Source: Fibrobacterota bacterium (GTDB lineage: Bacteria > Fibrobacterota > OXYB2-FULL-49-7 > JAEUSG01). From it: 40,495 bases of DNA. The notes beneath the pieces are model-generated. The model was not told where the DNA came from, did no database searches, and worked only from the letters and a program-made list of their open reading frames with translations. Position 1 is the first letter of the stretch, and every line of letters begins with the position of its first letter. The position numbers and the translations under genes were made by a program. Location: positions 1 to 40,495 of the forward strand of contig JAEUSG010000003.1 of assembly GCA_016788315.1 (NCBI GenBank). Direction: 5' to 3'. Positions 33,110 through 40,433 of the stretch are shown here, in pieces.

Positions 33110-33397
33110 TTAGGAAAGGTCAGAGTGACACGGCGGAGCGCGTACGGGGGCGAGAAGAACAAACTGCGAAGATAACGAGGATACTGTTGCTATGGGAAGT
33201 AAAGAAACAGCGATAATCGTCTCGGGCAGAACCTGAATATCAACAGACACAACAGGAGTGTCAGAGGCAAGGCAATATGTACAATCAGAATGAGACTGAT
33301 GGTCTGAATGACTATGATAAGCAGGAACCAAAGAGAAAACTAATAACGCCAATATAAAGGAAAAGCGTTTGATACTGAATCTTGTACCTGTAATCAT
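33110..33397 (-). CDS. small exported His-rich protein
   Basis: The protein has 95 residues from ATG 33397; starts at 33403 and GTG 33418 are possible. A signal-anchor (FSFILALLVFSLVPAY) precedes HSHSDHQSHSDCTYC, a His/Cys cluster likely to bind zinc. It is the first gene of the zinc operon. The tail has no recognised domain. Such proteins are common beside zinc importers. Confidence 0.6.
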   Translation of the reverse strand: MITGTRFSIKRFSFILALLVFSLVPAYHSHSDHQSHSDCTYCLASDTPVVSVDIQVLPETIIAVSLLPIATVSSLSSQFVLLAPVRAPPCHSDLS

Positions 33398-33445
33398 TTC
33401 CATTAATATAGTAAGCACAACATGTAAGAATCACAATTCCTTGAA

Positions 33446-33639
33446 CCTCCCCACCCCCCAGCCGGGGCTCGTTAAAATTTATACCGCAGGTCCGCACAAC
33501 AAAAAAGCGTAAAAAACCATCAATAAATTGATTTCTGCTGTGGGTTTTTTCCGCTTCAAGCCGTCCCGGTTTTGTTGCGCTAAGCTGAGCAAGGGGGGGT
33601 AAGAATAAGCCACTAAGCCCCGGCTGGGTGGTGGGTAGG
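33446..33639. repeat. large imperfect inverted repeat between zinc operon and SLOG gene
   Basis: Arms of 24 bp lie at 33446-33469 and 33616-33639, sharing AGCC-GGGG-CT next to C-rich/G-rich tracts. An inner pair, GCG-T-AAAAAACC and GGTTTTTT-C-CGC, is nested inside, with a further partial pair around CAACAAAA/TTTTGTTG. The segment would fold into one long hairpin. Related AACCTACC sequence occurs again near 36241. It contains no gene. Confidence 0.6.
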
Positions 33640-33684
33640 TTCCCGCCGTCGCCGCCCGGGTCGCACCTCAACAAAGGCTCTCAA

Positions 33685-34173
33685 ATGCTCATCGCTTTCG
33701 TCGGTTCCCGCCATCTCAAGGCACCTGCCGCCGCTGTAGCGGCTCAAATTCTCTCTTCCCTGCCATCCGGCACCACCCCACAAACCGGCTGTTGTCCGTC
33801 AGGTTTAGATTTTGCCGTCCGCACCTGGTGCACAACCAACGGCCACCCGCTGCAGGTCTTTCAAGCTGCCAGCCGTGCCCCCGCCGTCCTACGGGCGCGC
33901 ACAATTCAACTTGTGCAGGCGTCAAATCTTGTTTTGTCGTTCCCGCTCTCAACAAACCCCATCCGCTCCGGTTCCTGGCTGGCCGTCTGGTCCGCTGTCC
34001 GGGCAGGGGTTCCGGTGCTGGTACACCTTCCAGCCGTTCCCGTGGCCGCCCTTCCTTGTCTTTCCGGTGTCACCAGCTGGCGGCCGGCAGCGCTTCCGTT
34101 CTGTTCGTCTATCCCGTTCTTTTCTCCGGTCACTCTCACAGGTTCGCTATTTAATCAAGGTCCCCGAGCGTAG
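33685..34173 (+). CDS. SLOG/DprA-like Rossmann-fold protein
   Basis: The protein has 162 residues from ATG 33685, with AAAGG upstream. MLIAFVGSRHL, a glycine/proline turn CCPSGLDFAVR, and LRARTIQLVQASNLVLSFPLS then SGSWLAVWSAVRAGVPVLVH fit the SLOG family (DprA/LOG-like nucleotide or ligand binding). The stop TAG (34171-34173) lies inside a REP-like palindrome, so the original C-terminus may have been altered. It is C-rich compared with the next gene, suggesting separate origins. Confidence 0.55.
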   Translation: MLIAFVGSRHLKAPAAAVAAQILSSLPSGTTPQTGCCPSGLDFAVRTWCTTNGHPLQVFQAASRAPAVLRARTIQLVQASNLVLSFPLSTNPIRSGSWLAVWSAVRAGVPVLVHLPAVPVAALPCLSGVTSWRPAALPFCSSIPFFSPVTLTGSLFNQGPRA

Positions 34174-34181
34174 TCGAGGGG
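34162..34181. repeat. REP-like palindrome, copy 2
   Basis: CCCCGAGCGTAGTCGAGGGG differs from copy 1 at 594-613 by one base. It supplies the stop codon of the SLOG-like gene. Confidence 0.7.
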
Positions 34182-34231
34182 CGGTTCTGCCTGGCACCAT
34201 CGAGCCCAGGCAATAAAAAAGAGGTTCTATC

Positions 34232-35038
34232 ATGGAAACTAAGATTTTCAAACTGTCACACTCTTCGAAGGTTTCAATTTTTGTGCCTATCGAAACCGAG
34301 TCAAAAAACGCCCTCCCTATTGGGCAAATTCTCCAGCTTAACGGCTACAATAACCCCCGTTATGTCATAACAGCAAATGAGGGTATTTCGGAAAGATTTC
34401 CGGCACATGGTACGCGCTATAAATACATCAACCTGTCAACATTTGCCATGTCTGTAACAGATGCCTGTGCTTTGGAATTTCTCTCTGATAAGCGCGATAA
34501 CAGAATTCAAACTTACATCGTAGAGGGGGAAATAATGCCAGCGGCAGAATTGCAAGAAGTCATCGAAATTGCAACTAAGAAAAAAGAGGCGGATGCACGG
34601 CGGGCACAAAAGATTGAAGAAGAAAATAACCGCTTGATTATGGAAGGTAAGGCACTTTTTGAGAAATATCAATTGAGCCGGTTTCCGGCCTTCATCGTTG
34701 CTGAATATCGCGTTGACGAATGCGATACAATGACCGATTACTTTAATTCAAGTGTATCTAAAACGGTCTTCCTGGCCGCATCAAATCACAAGCGCCATTT
34801 GTTCTCAGAAATGCGAAAAGCTGCCGAGTTATTTGAAGAAACAAAACATTTAGGCAGAAACTGCACGGGCGAAATTGAACACCGGGAAAATTATTCGATG
34901 GGTGGCGGTTTCTATCTTAAGAATGGTTACAGGCATTCCACCGGATGGACTGTCCGTAAGTATGTTCCTTGGTCAATCGGTCCGGAGCTATATAAAAGCC
35001 TGGCTCAGAACTCAGATATCTTAATCGCTAATCTCTAA
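34232..35038 (+). CDS. hypothetical protein, 268 residues
   Basis: ATG 34232 has AAGAGG upstream. The N-terminal part (IFKLSHSSKVSIFVPIETES, then YVITANEGISERFP) is beta-rich. A coiled, charged segment spans about 105-150 (IEIATKKKEADARRAQKIEEENN). The C-terminal domain has GGGFYLKNGYRHSTGWTVRKYVPW. No family recognised. It is followed by a terminator, so it is an independent unit. Confidence 0.6.
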   Translation: METKIFKLSHSSKVSIFVPIETESKNALPIGQILQLNGYNNPRYVITANEGISERFPAHGTRYKYINLSTFAMSVTDACALEFLSDKRDNRIQTYIVEGEIMPAAELQEVIEIATKKKEADARRAQKIEEENNRLIMEGKALFEKYQLSRFPAFIVAEYRVDECDTMTDYFNSSVSKTVFLAASNHKRHLFSEMRKAAELFEETKHLGRNCTGEIEHRENYSMGGGFYLKNGYRHSTGWTVRKYVPWSIGPELYKSLAQNSDILIANL

Positions 35039-35047
35039 AAGTTTTCA

Positions 35048-35079
35048 GGGGGAAGGGTGCAAAACTCTTCTCCCTTTTT
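35048..35079 (+). terminator. rho-independent terminator after the 268-residue gene
   Basis: GGGGGAAG (35048-35055) and CTTCTCCC (35067-35074) pair with one wobble, followed by TTTTT. Confidence 0.65.
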
Positions 35080-35115
35080 CTCTGACTTCGTTCTTTCTCT
35101 GTTGGTTAATACCTG

Positions 35116-35166
35116 TTGATTTTCACCTTGTTTTACAGTATATTATTGTACGGACAGTCCGTACAA
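35116..35166 (+). promoter_or_regulatory. promoter and perfect operator of the MqsRA-like pair
   Basis: TTGATT (35116-35121) and TATATT (35139-35144) are 17 bp apart. Immediately after, TTGTACGGAC-A-GTCCGTACAA (35146-35166) is a perfect 10-bp-arm palindrome covering the start point, so binding would block transcription. Confidence 0.75.
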
Positions 35167-35180
35167 TTAAAGGGGTTTGT

Positions 35181-35495
35181 TTGGGCTTTAAAGAAATCAG
35201 GCAGCAAGCCATAGAGAAAATATCCAGCGGAAGGGTTTATCATGTTTCTCGTGAATATGATAAAAACGAATACGCCCAGGGACGACTTACCGACGACGAT
35301 ATTATTTCCATGCTTAAATGTTGCCGAGGCGACCGCTACGAATCAAGCCCGCACCACTCCATTAAAGGCATTGAGGTGCATATCTTCAAGCCCGGCGGCA
35401 AATTTGATGGCTATTATATCAAGCTCTATTTCGTTGAGCCGGATGTCTGGTTTATAAGTGTTCATAAAAGCGATTACAAGGCAGGTGTAAAATGA
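35181..35495 (+). CDS. candidate MqsR/RelE-superfamily toxin
   Basis: The protein has 104 residues from TTG 35181, with AAAGGGG 6 nt upstream. The order is an N-terminal helix (KEIRQQAIEKISSGRVYHVSRE), a DDDIISMLKCC helix, then strands KGIEVHIFKPGGK, YYIKLYFVEPDVWFISVHKS. This is the size and layout of MqsR-like or DUF4258-like toxins. It overlaps the next gene by 4 bp and follows an autorepression-style operator. The call comes from context and strand pattern only. Confidence 0.5.
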   Translation: MGFKEIRQQAIEKISSGRVYHVSREYDKNEYAQGRLTDDDIISMLKCCRGDRYESSPHHSIKGIEVHIFKPGGKFDGYYIKLYFVEPDVWFISVHKSDYKAGVK

Positions 35496-36094
35496 TCATC
35501 CACAAAGAAGGCGACAAATCAAAGGCAATTTGCGAAAGGTGTAAGGAAATTGTTCCTGTTACCTTCCGTTATGCGCCCTTTATGGCTCAAGGACTCAAGG
35601 TTCCTGAAGTCATGCAGGGATTTTGTGACAAGTGCGGAGATTCTGTTTCGTTACCTCACCAGAGCACCTACCGTATCAGGGAATATCGGGAAAGCCACAA
35701 TCGCCCCGTGGAATTTCGTGTTCCCCCTCACTTCACAGATATTCTGCTCACCATTGGCAATATGCACAAAGTCAGCCAGAAACCAAACCTTCTCTGCCGT
35801 CTTTTGTCTGAACTTTATCTTTCTAAAATCAGCTTGCCTGGAGGCAGCCGGATTCAGAAACAAATCGTATTGGCTCTTACAGAAGACATTGCTGGCGGAA
35901 AATCCAAAGATCGTCTTTCCTGCGTTTTTCCTGATAATGCTTATGCTACACTCAAGACTGTTTCGAGTGCAGAGCACAAGACCACTTCGGATATCGTCAG
36001 AGGCATAATTGTCACAGCAAAGCATGACATTCTTGATAAGCGAAACCGATCTATTTCAAAAGAGTTCGAAGAACTGGCCGCCGCAAAACTTTAA
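35492..36094 (+). CDS. MqsA-like zinc-binding antitoxin/regulator
   Basis: The protein has 200 residues. The N-terminus has CERC (Cys14, Cys17) and CDKC (Cys45, Cys48), a YgiT/MqsA-type zinc finger that usually binds the toxin. The C-terminal half (SCVFPDNAYATLKTVSSAEHKTTSDIVRGIIVTAKHDIL) looks like a ribbon-helix-helix rather than the HTH of MqsA. It would bind the palindrome at 35146-35166. The toxin-first gene order is as in mqsRA. Confidence 0.5.
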   Translation: MIIHKEGDKSKAICERCKEIVPVTFRYAPFMAQGLKVPEVMQGFCDKCGDSVSLPHQSTYRIREYRESHNRPVEFRVPPHFTDILLTIGNMHKVSQKPNLLCRLLSELYLSKISLPGGSRIQKQIVLALTEDIAGGKSKDRLSCVFPDNAYATLKTVSSAEHKTTSDIVRGIIVTAKHDILDKRNRSISKEFEELAAAKL

Positions 36095-36167
36095 CCGTTC
36101 TTTTATCAAGGCTTGGACTGCGCTCCGCCTTCGTGCGGTTCGCTCAAATTGATTGCCAGGCGCCGGT

Positions 36168-36186
36168 GCCCGAGCCTGTCGAGGGC
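36168..36186. repeat. REP-like palindrome, copy 3
   Basis: GCCCGAGCCTGTCGAGGGC is a variant of copies 1 and 2 with CCTGT at the centre. It lies in the gene-free region after the MqsRA-like pair. Confidence 0.6.
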
Positions 36187-36247
36187 CCGCTCCTTCCGGG
36201 CTTGTAAACAATCCCTTCAGTCACTCATTTGGAGGCCTGCAACCTAC

Positions 36248-36512
36248 CACCCCCCTTTTGCGCGAAACCAAGAATTAAGGAATCGCCCCTTTCCCCCAAA
36301 CCCCCAACAACCCCGAAAGCATCTATTCAGTGGTTCCGTACACATGGCCGCAATAAATAGCGCCTGGCGGCGCTGGCGGCCCCGGTGTCCGGTTCTTGGG
36401 GGTTAAGGGGCTCAATTCAAATCGGCGGGCCACTTCCGCCCAGCGAGAGGCCGTCCTTGGCCTTCGCTGTGCTGCGTTGCCCGCCTGAAAGGTTTCGCGC
36501 AAAAGGGGGGTG
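36248..36512. repeat. 22-bp perfect inverted repeat enclosing a structured gene-free region
   Basis: The 22-bp arms begin CACCCCCCTTTTGCGCG and end AAACC (36248-36269); the inverse is at 36491-36512. Between them are further pairings: GGCGGGC (about 36423) with GCCCGCC (about 36479), and AGCGAGAGGCC with GGCCTTCGCT near 36444-36470. No gene is visible in 36095-36658. Its high GC and many dyads suggest a recombination or regulatory structure. Confidence 0.6.
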
Positions 36513-36578
36513 TCCGGCTACGGTCGGCGCAAGCGCCGCCCTCGGCAGGCATATTTGACCCCCGCCCACCCAACACGC

Positions 36579-36613
36579 AAAAACGGCCCGCCGTTTCCGT
36601 GGCAGGCCGTTTT
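36579..36613 (-). terminator. strong terminator of the defence operon (probably bidirectional)
   Basis: CGGCC-C-GCC and GGC-A-GGCCG pair around a TTTCCGT loop. An A tract on one side and T tract on the other serve either strand. It lies 46 bp after the Shedu-like stop. Confidence 0.7.
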
Positions 36614-36621
36614 CGCGTGTT

Positions 36622-36646
36622 CCCGTCCGCCCCGAGGGGCTCCCTA
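36622..36646. repeat. direct repeat flanking the Shedu module, right-end copy
   Basis: The 25 bp from CCCGTCC to GGGCTCCC differ at only a few positions from 37587-37612. The two copies bracket the Shedu-like and small RelE-like genes. Confidence 0.6.
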
Positions 36647-36658
36647 CATTTCATTCTA

Positions 36659-37288
36659 TCATATTCTTTTATCTTTGGGAACATTAAGTCTAACTCGCAT
36701 TACCCTTGCAATTTCATCATAGTTCATTATTGCAATCTTATCAGAATTAATAACCGTCTTTTCTTGTCGCCACATAAACCTTCTATGTTCTCTCTCTTCC
36801 CATTTTGCCTGCCTGCCAATAACAACTAAGCCATACAACTGGGCCTTTGCCGTCTTAAATTTATATGGGAATTTTGGCCCATTTCTTTCGAGGTCTATTG
36901 TATGATACCAATCAACAACCTGAGATATTCCGTGTTCTAATCTCGTATTCCATTCTGGGGTTTCTTTGGCTTTTAATTTCTTAAAAATACTCGTCGTTTT
37001 CCCATCTTCCAGTTCTATTAATAAATATTTATTAGACTCACTGTCCCCAACTACTATATCGCACACAAATTCACCGAACAAATCAAATTCATAAGCTATC
37101 AAGTCCGGATTAAGTGAAATGGGTAATATATGCCCGATAGCCGCACTTAACATTCTTCTCTTCTTTAGGAACGGCTGAATGTCATTTCTTTCCTCAAGGT
37201 TTCTATTTTTCCTCAATAATGTTTCGAATTCTTTCAATTCTTTTTCGAGACCTTTTCTCGTTATCGCAATCGTGTCAAAGTGTTTCAT
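36659..37288 (-). CDS. Shedu-like (DUF4263) anti-phage nuclease
   Basis: The protein has 209 residues. After a helical N-terminus, FLKKRRMLSAAIGHIL leads into FDLFGEFVCDIVVGD, LLIELEDGKTTSIFKK and WNTRLEHGISQVVDWYHTI. This is the DUF4263 pattern, a PD-(D/E)xK-type nuclease (likely Asp77 and Glu92 or Glu94 with Lys97) in Shedu SduA proteins. It is shorter than many SduA proteins, with no large N-terminal sensing domain. It starts 2 bp after the small upstream gene and is the last gene of the operon. Confidence 0.75.
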   Translation of the reverse strand: MKHFDTIAITRKGLEKELKEFETLLRKNRNLEERNDIQPFLKKRRMLSAAIGHILPISLNPDLIAYEFDLFGEFVCDIVVGDSESNKYLLIELEDGKTTSIFKKLKAKETPEWNTRLEHGISQVVDWYHTIDLERNGPKFPYKFKTAKAQLYGLVVIGRQAKWEEREHRRFMWRQEKTVINSDKIAIMNYDEIARVMRVRLNVPKDKRI

Positions 37289-37290
37289 CT

Positions 37291-37572
37291 TCAGAGTCCT
37301 ACCACTCTATCAAGGATTTCTTTATAGGTGATATCTTCAACGGAAATCATATCCTCTTTTTCAAACTTCCAGAGTAATCTTACCTTATTTGAAACCCGCA
37401 GAACATGAATTTGATTGTCGACATTTATTTGTTTTGCCTTTAGCGCTGCCTGCACATCATCACTCATTGTTGCTAGTTTTAATGCAACTTGCTCTTGTTC
37501 TAACGCATTTAAATACTTCCACGATCTCTCAGCTGTCTGGGTAATGTGTGTTACCATTTTATTATTCCTCAT
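37291..37572 (-). CDS. small RelE-like-fold hypothetical protein
   Basis: The protein has 93 residues from ATG 37572; the frame extends to 37611 into the direct repeat, which argues against that start. A helix pair (QTAERSWKYLNALEQEQVALKLA) is followed by strands IHVLRVSNKVRLLWKFEKEDMISVEDI, reminiscent of RelE/ParE toxins. It lies directly before the Shedu-like gene and may be its regulator or partner. No antitoxin is seen. Confidence 0.45.
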   Translation of the reverse strand: MRNNKMVTHITQTAERSWKYLNALEQEQVALKLATMSDDVQAALKAKQINVDNQIHVLRVSNKVRLLWKFEKEDMISVEDITYKEILDRVVGL

Positions 37573-37586
37573 GATTGCGTCCCGGT

Positions 37587-37612
37587 CCCGTCCTCCCCGA
37601 TGGGCTCCCACT
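37587..37612. repeat. direct repeat flanking the Shedu module, left-end copy
   Basis: This is CCCGTCCTCCCCGATGGGCT plus CCCAC, similar to 36622-36646. It lies between the second TIR gene and the small RelE-like gene. Confidence 0.6.
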
Positions 37613-37613
37613 A

Positions 37614-38177
37614 TTATTTATTCCAATCTAAATGTTCGTCGAGGGGGTGCCTTGGCATGGATGCTATTTTTGTAAAGCCTCCTTTAACAACCTCCTCCAC
37701 TAACAATTCCTTTTGAAGAAGGATTTCCAAATATCTGTTCAGCCCTTTTGTCCCAAGGATCATCTTTGATATTTTTAAATACTCAGGCAATTCAAATTCA
37801 CCCTTAAGTTTTAATGTTAATACTCGTGCGCCTGCTTTTTTCGCGTAACCGATCTCAAATGGAACCCACCAAGATTTTCGTGTCGCATTGGAGATTAAGC
37901 AAATAATGTGCGATGATTTTACCAATCCCTTTTCTATACACTCTGTAATTGTCTTAGAGTTCATTTCGTCTACAGCTCTTTGTAATTCTTCATCGTGGAG
38001 GTCTATATAAGTATTAAAACCTGCATGATTTATGTAGTCCGATATTGCGATTGCAGAAGGTTTATCTTCTTTTTTATGAGAAATAAAGAAACAAATTTCA
38101 TCCGACACAGCTTCTTGCAATAACAAACGAGAAGCACTTTTGTAATTTATCGCTAAATTCCTTCCTCGCTTTCTCAT
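37614..38177 (-). CDS. TIR domain protein (TIR_2-like)
   Basis: The protein has 187 residues with AAGGAA upstream. CFFISHKKEDKPSAIAISDYI (29-49) starts the TIR domain. FNTYIDLHDEEL, SSHIICLISNATRKSWWVPFEIGYAKK and GARVLTLKL are the following strands and helices. Glu108 in FEIGYA sits where the NAD-processing Glu lies in TIR enzymes. The last 60 residues are a separate short region. It lies next to the membrane protein gene and shares an operon with a second, different TIR. Confidence 0.75.
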   Translation of the reverse strand: MRKRGRNLAINYKSASRLLLQEAVSDEICFFISHKKEDKPSAIAISDYINHAGFNTYIDLHDEELQRAVDEMNSKTITECIEKGLVKSSHIICLISNATRKSWWVPFEIGYAKKAGARVLTLKLKGEFELPEYLKISKMILGTKGLNRYLEILLQKELLVEEVVKGGFTKIASMPRHPLDEHLDWNK

Positions 38178-38186
38178 ATGTATTCC

Positions 38187-38855
38187 TTATTTATCATTCG
38201 AAAATATTTCTCGTAGCTGTTCTGCATAACTTTTCAATACGGCATTTACTTTTACCATATCGGCAATTAATTCCTTATACCTCGGATATTGTCTCTGTGT
38301 CAGCTGTGGAGCCGAGGCATTGTCTTTCTTTAATTCTTCCGAATACCATTTCCTGAATTCAGCTTGATATTCTGTCAGGTGTGGTCTCAATCCTTTGTTC
38401 AATATATCTATTGTCAACTTGGTCAACTGTGAAGTTGTTGCAATATTTAACAAGTATCTTCCTGGGACTTCCTTGATTTCATCTCGAATAATTCCAAATA
38501 ATTTATACCATGAATCATATATTTCCACGATCATATCATGCTCTGGGTCAATTTCTAAAGCTGCTTTCCTTGTTACAAGTTCAATGTATATCCGGTGCGC
38601 AATAAAAACATTCTCTTCGTTGCGTTCAATCATACATTCTATTTTAGCATCTTTCCCCAAGATAACCTTAACCGGAATTATTTTATACTTGTTGAACACC
38701 CTCCGCTTTATTATCAAACCCACAATAAAGAGGGCAAGTATTACTCCCACAGAACTAACCAGCAATTTAAGATTCAAACCGATGACAAGTGAGGTCAAAT
38801 TGAACTGATGTGGTAAAGTGTCAGATATTAAAGAAGTTCTCAATAAATCGCTCAT
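38187..38855 (-). CDS. one-TM membrane protein between two TIR genes (candidate effector)
   Basis: The protein has 222 residues with GAGGAG upstream. One hydrophobic helix is at 31-49 (LLVSSVGVILALFIVGLII), followed by a basic segment and a mostly helical cytoplasmic domain of about 170 residues. No family recognised. Between two TIR genes it would fit a membrane effector that is switched on by a TIR-made nucleotide signal, or a sensor. That is inference from order alone. Confidence 0.6.
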   Translation of the reverse strand: MSDLLRTSLISDTLPHQFNLTSLVIGLNLKLLVSSVGVILALFIVGLIIKRRVFNKYKIIPVKVILGKDAKIECMIERNEENVFIAHRIYIELVTRKAALEIDPEHDMIVEIYDSWYKLFGIIRDEIKEVPGRYLLNIATTSQLTKLTIDILNKGLRPHLTEYQAEFRKWYSEELKKDNASAPQLTQRQYPRYKELIADMVKVNAVLKSYAEQLREIFSNDK

Positions 38856-38881
38856 ATTTCTCCTCGATCCGTTTTTATAAA

Positions 38882-39481
38882 TCAGGAATTAACTCGACGC
38901 ATTGGTCGACTAAGATCGTATTCACACGCTTGGCGGTCTTTATAAGCCGCTTCAATTAAAAATGCAAGTGTCTTTTCGTTTATCTTGTCCCAATTAGTGA
39001 CTGATATTCTTGCTTTCGGTTCAAGCAAATTATCTATGATTCGTTCAGGTAGATAAGGGAATCGGTTTTTGAATTCGGTTCTTTCATTGATTGCCGCCCA
39101 ACTCGTGGTATCAGGATACACATTTTCTTTCTCCCCTTCATGTGCCGCTTGAAAAAAACCACATTGCGTCGTAGGCAGCGTTATTACTACTATGCCCGAT
39201 TTTTTATTTCTTTTCCCATCATACATACTTGAGTAGATTTCCCAATCAACATGTTTGCGGTATTTTGTTTCTGTTCCCACTAGAAGAATTGTTACACTCG
39301 TATCCCGTAAATATTCATCACGGATTTTTTCTCGAATTGTATCATCATCAAGGTTGTCGTCAATGTCGCCTGTATCCACGGATTGATCTTCAAATATCCT
39401 ATGCAAAGAATTGTAGCCCAAAAGATCATCTTTGTACTTCTGGTCATTGGCGTGATGATAGCTAATAAAAACTCTATGCAT
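38882..39481 (-). CDS. ThsB-like TIR domain protein (DUF1863 / MTH538 type)
   Basis: The protein has 199 residues with AAAGGG upstream. MHRVFISYHHANDQKYKDDL opens the fold. DTIREKIRDEYLRDTSVTILLVG and YRKHVDWEIYSSM (Glu81) match the Thoeris ThsB family, in which TIR enzymes make a cyclic ADP-ribose-type signal on phage infection. It begins 31 bp after the recombinase stop and is first in the defence operon. Confidence 0.8.
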   Translation of the reverse strand: MHRVFISYHHANDQKYKDDLLGYNSLHRIFEDQSVDTGDIDDNLDDDTIREKIRDEYLRDTSVTILLVGTETKYRKHVDWEIYSSMYDGKRNKKSGIVVITLPTTQCGFFQAAHEGEKENVYPDTTSWAAINERTEFKNRFPYLPERIIDNLLEPKARISVTNWDKINEKTLAFLIEAAYKDRQACEYDLSRPMRRVNS

Positions 39482-39512
39482 AATTGCCCTTTCTGTCTAT
39501 TCCTAAATTCTC

Positions 39513-40433
39513 TTACCCTTCAAAAATCGCGTCCAGTTCCTTATCTTCCAAATGCGTGTAAATCGTCGTCGTACTTATATTCTCATGTCCCAGCACCTTC
39601 TGAATCGCCACCAGAGGCGCACCACGCCGATGCAACCAGGTGGCGCAGGAGTGCCGGAGCTTGTGCGGGGTGAGCCGCTTTCCGGGGCTTACTTCCTTTG
39701 CCAGCCGCCGCATGATTTCCTGAATACCTTTGGCGCTCATCGGCTCCCCAATCGGTCCTGGGAACAGATAATTCGAATATAGCTCTTTGGGACTTCTTCT
39801 CGTGACTTTTCGGGAAGTTTCCGGGTCTTTCATGGCCTCCCGGACAGCAAGCCACCGAGACAGGGCGGCAACAGCTTCCGGATGCAACCGGACTTCCCGT
39901 TCCTTATCCCCTTTTCCGACCACCCGCACCCGGTAGGGTTGGCCTGCCTGCATGATAATGTTTGTCGCCTGCAGCGTCCGGGTTTCCGTAATCCGGAGGC
40001 CGGTAAAAAGCATCAGTGCAAACATGGCACGGTTTCTTGTGCCCATGTAAGGACTTTCTTCGGCTTCACTATTTAAGCGGCTCAAAAACCTCATGCGCTC
40101 ATCGTCCGAAAGGTAGATAGGAAGCCGTTTTGGCCTCTTTGGAAGCTCGATAAAGTACACCGGATTTTCCTTGATATGCCCCTCTCTTTTGGCCCATTTG
40201 TGGTAGGTTGAACAGGAGCTCACCTTGCGGGCTACGGTGGCCGGTGCAAGGCCTTTCTCGCGCAGGGTACGGACATACCCCTGCACAACCTTTGGACCCA
40301 CTTCCTGGCCCTCTAAACCGTTTTCCTTGAGCCATCTGGACCAGGTGTCCAGGTCAATCCCATACTCCCGCTGGGTTTGAGTAGACAACCCTCTCTCCTG
40401 CTTAAGAAACGATAGGAACTCTTCCTTTTTCAT
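39513..40433 (-). CDS. XerD-like tyrosine recombinase
   Basis: The protein has 306 residues. The N-terminal SAM-like core-binding domain is residues 1-95. Catalytic residues are Arg147 (TGLRITE), Lys174 (GKGDKER), His257-x-x-Arg260 (HKLRHSC), His283 (GHENISTT) and Tyr292 (IYTHL). A mildly extended 200-235 region separates the Lys from the HxxR. There is no integron-integrase-specific insertion. It may resolve plasmid dimers or move the neighbouring defence genes, with which it is co-oriented. Confidence 0.9.
   Translation of the reverse strand: MKKEEFLSFLKQERGLSTQTQREYGIDLDTWSRWLKENGLEGQEVGPKVVQGYVRTLREKGLAPATVARKVSSCSTYHKWAKREGHIKENPVYFIELPKRPKRLPIYLSDDERMRFLSRLNSEAEESPYMGTRNRAMFALMLFTGLRITETRTLQATNIIMQAGQPYRVRVVGKGDKEREVRLHPEAVAALSRWLAVREAMKDPETSRKVTRRSPKELYSNYLFPGPIGEPMSAKGIQEIMRRLAKEVSPGKRLTPHKLRHSCATWLHRRGAPLVAIQKVLGHENISTTTIYTHLEDKELDAIFEG

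Noticed and set aside
33446..36512. Integron attC sites
   Set aside because: The ends lack RYYYAAC and GTTRRRY core boxes and the recombinase at 39513-40433 has no integron-integrase insertion. Kept only as inverted repeats.
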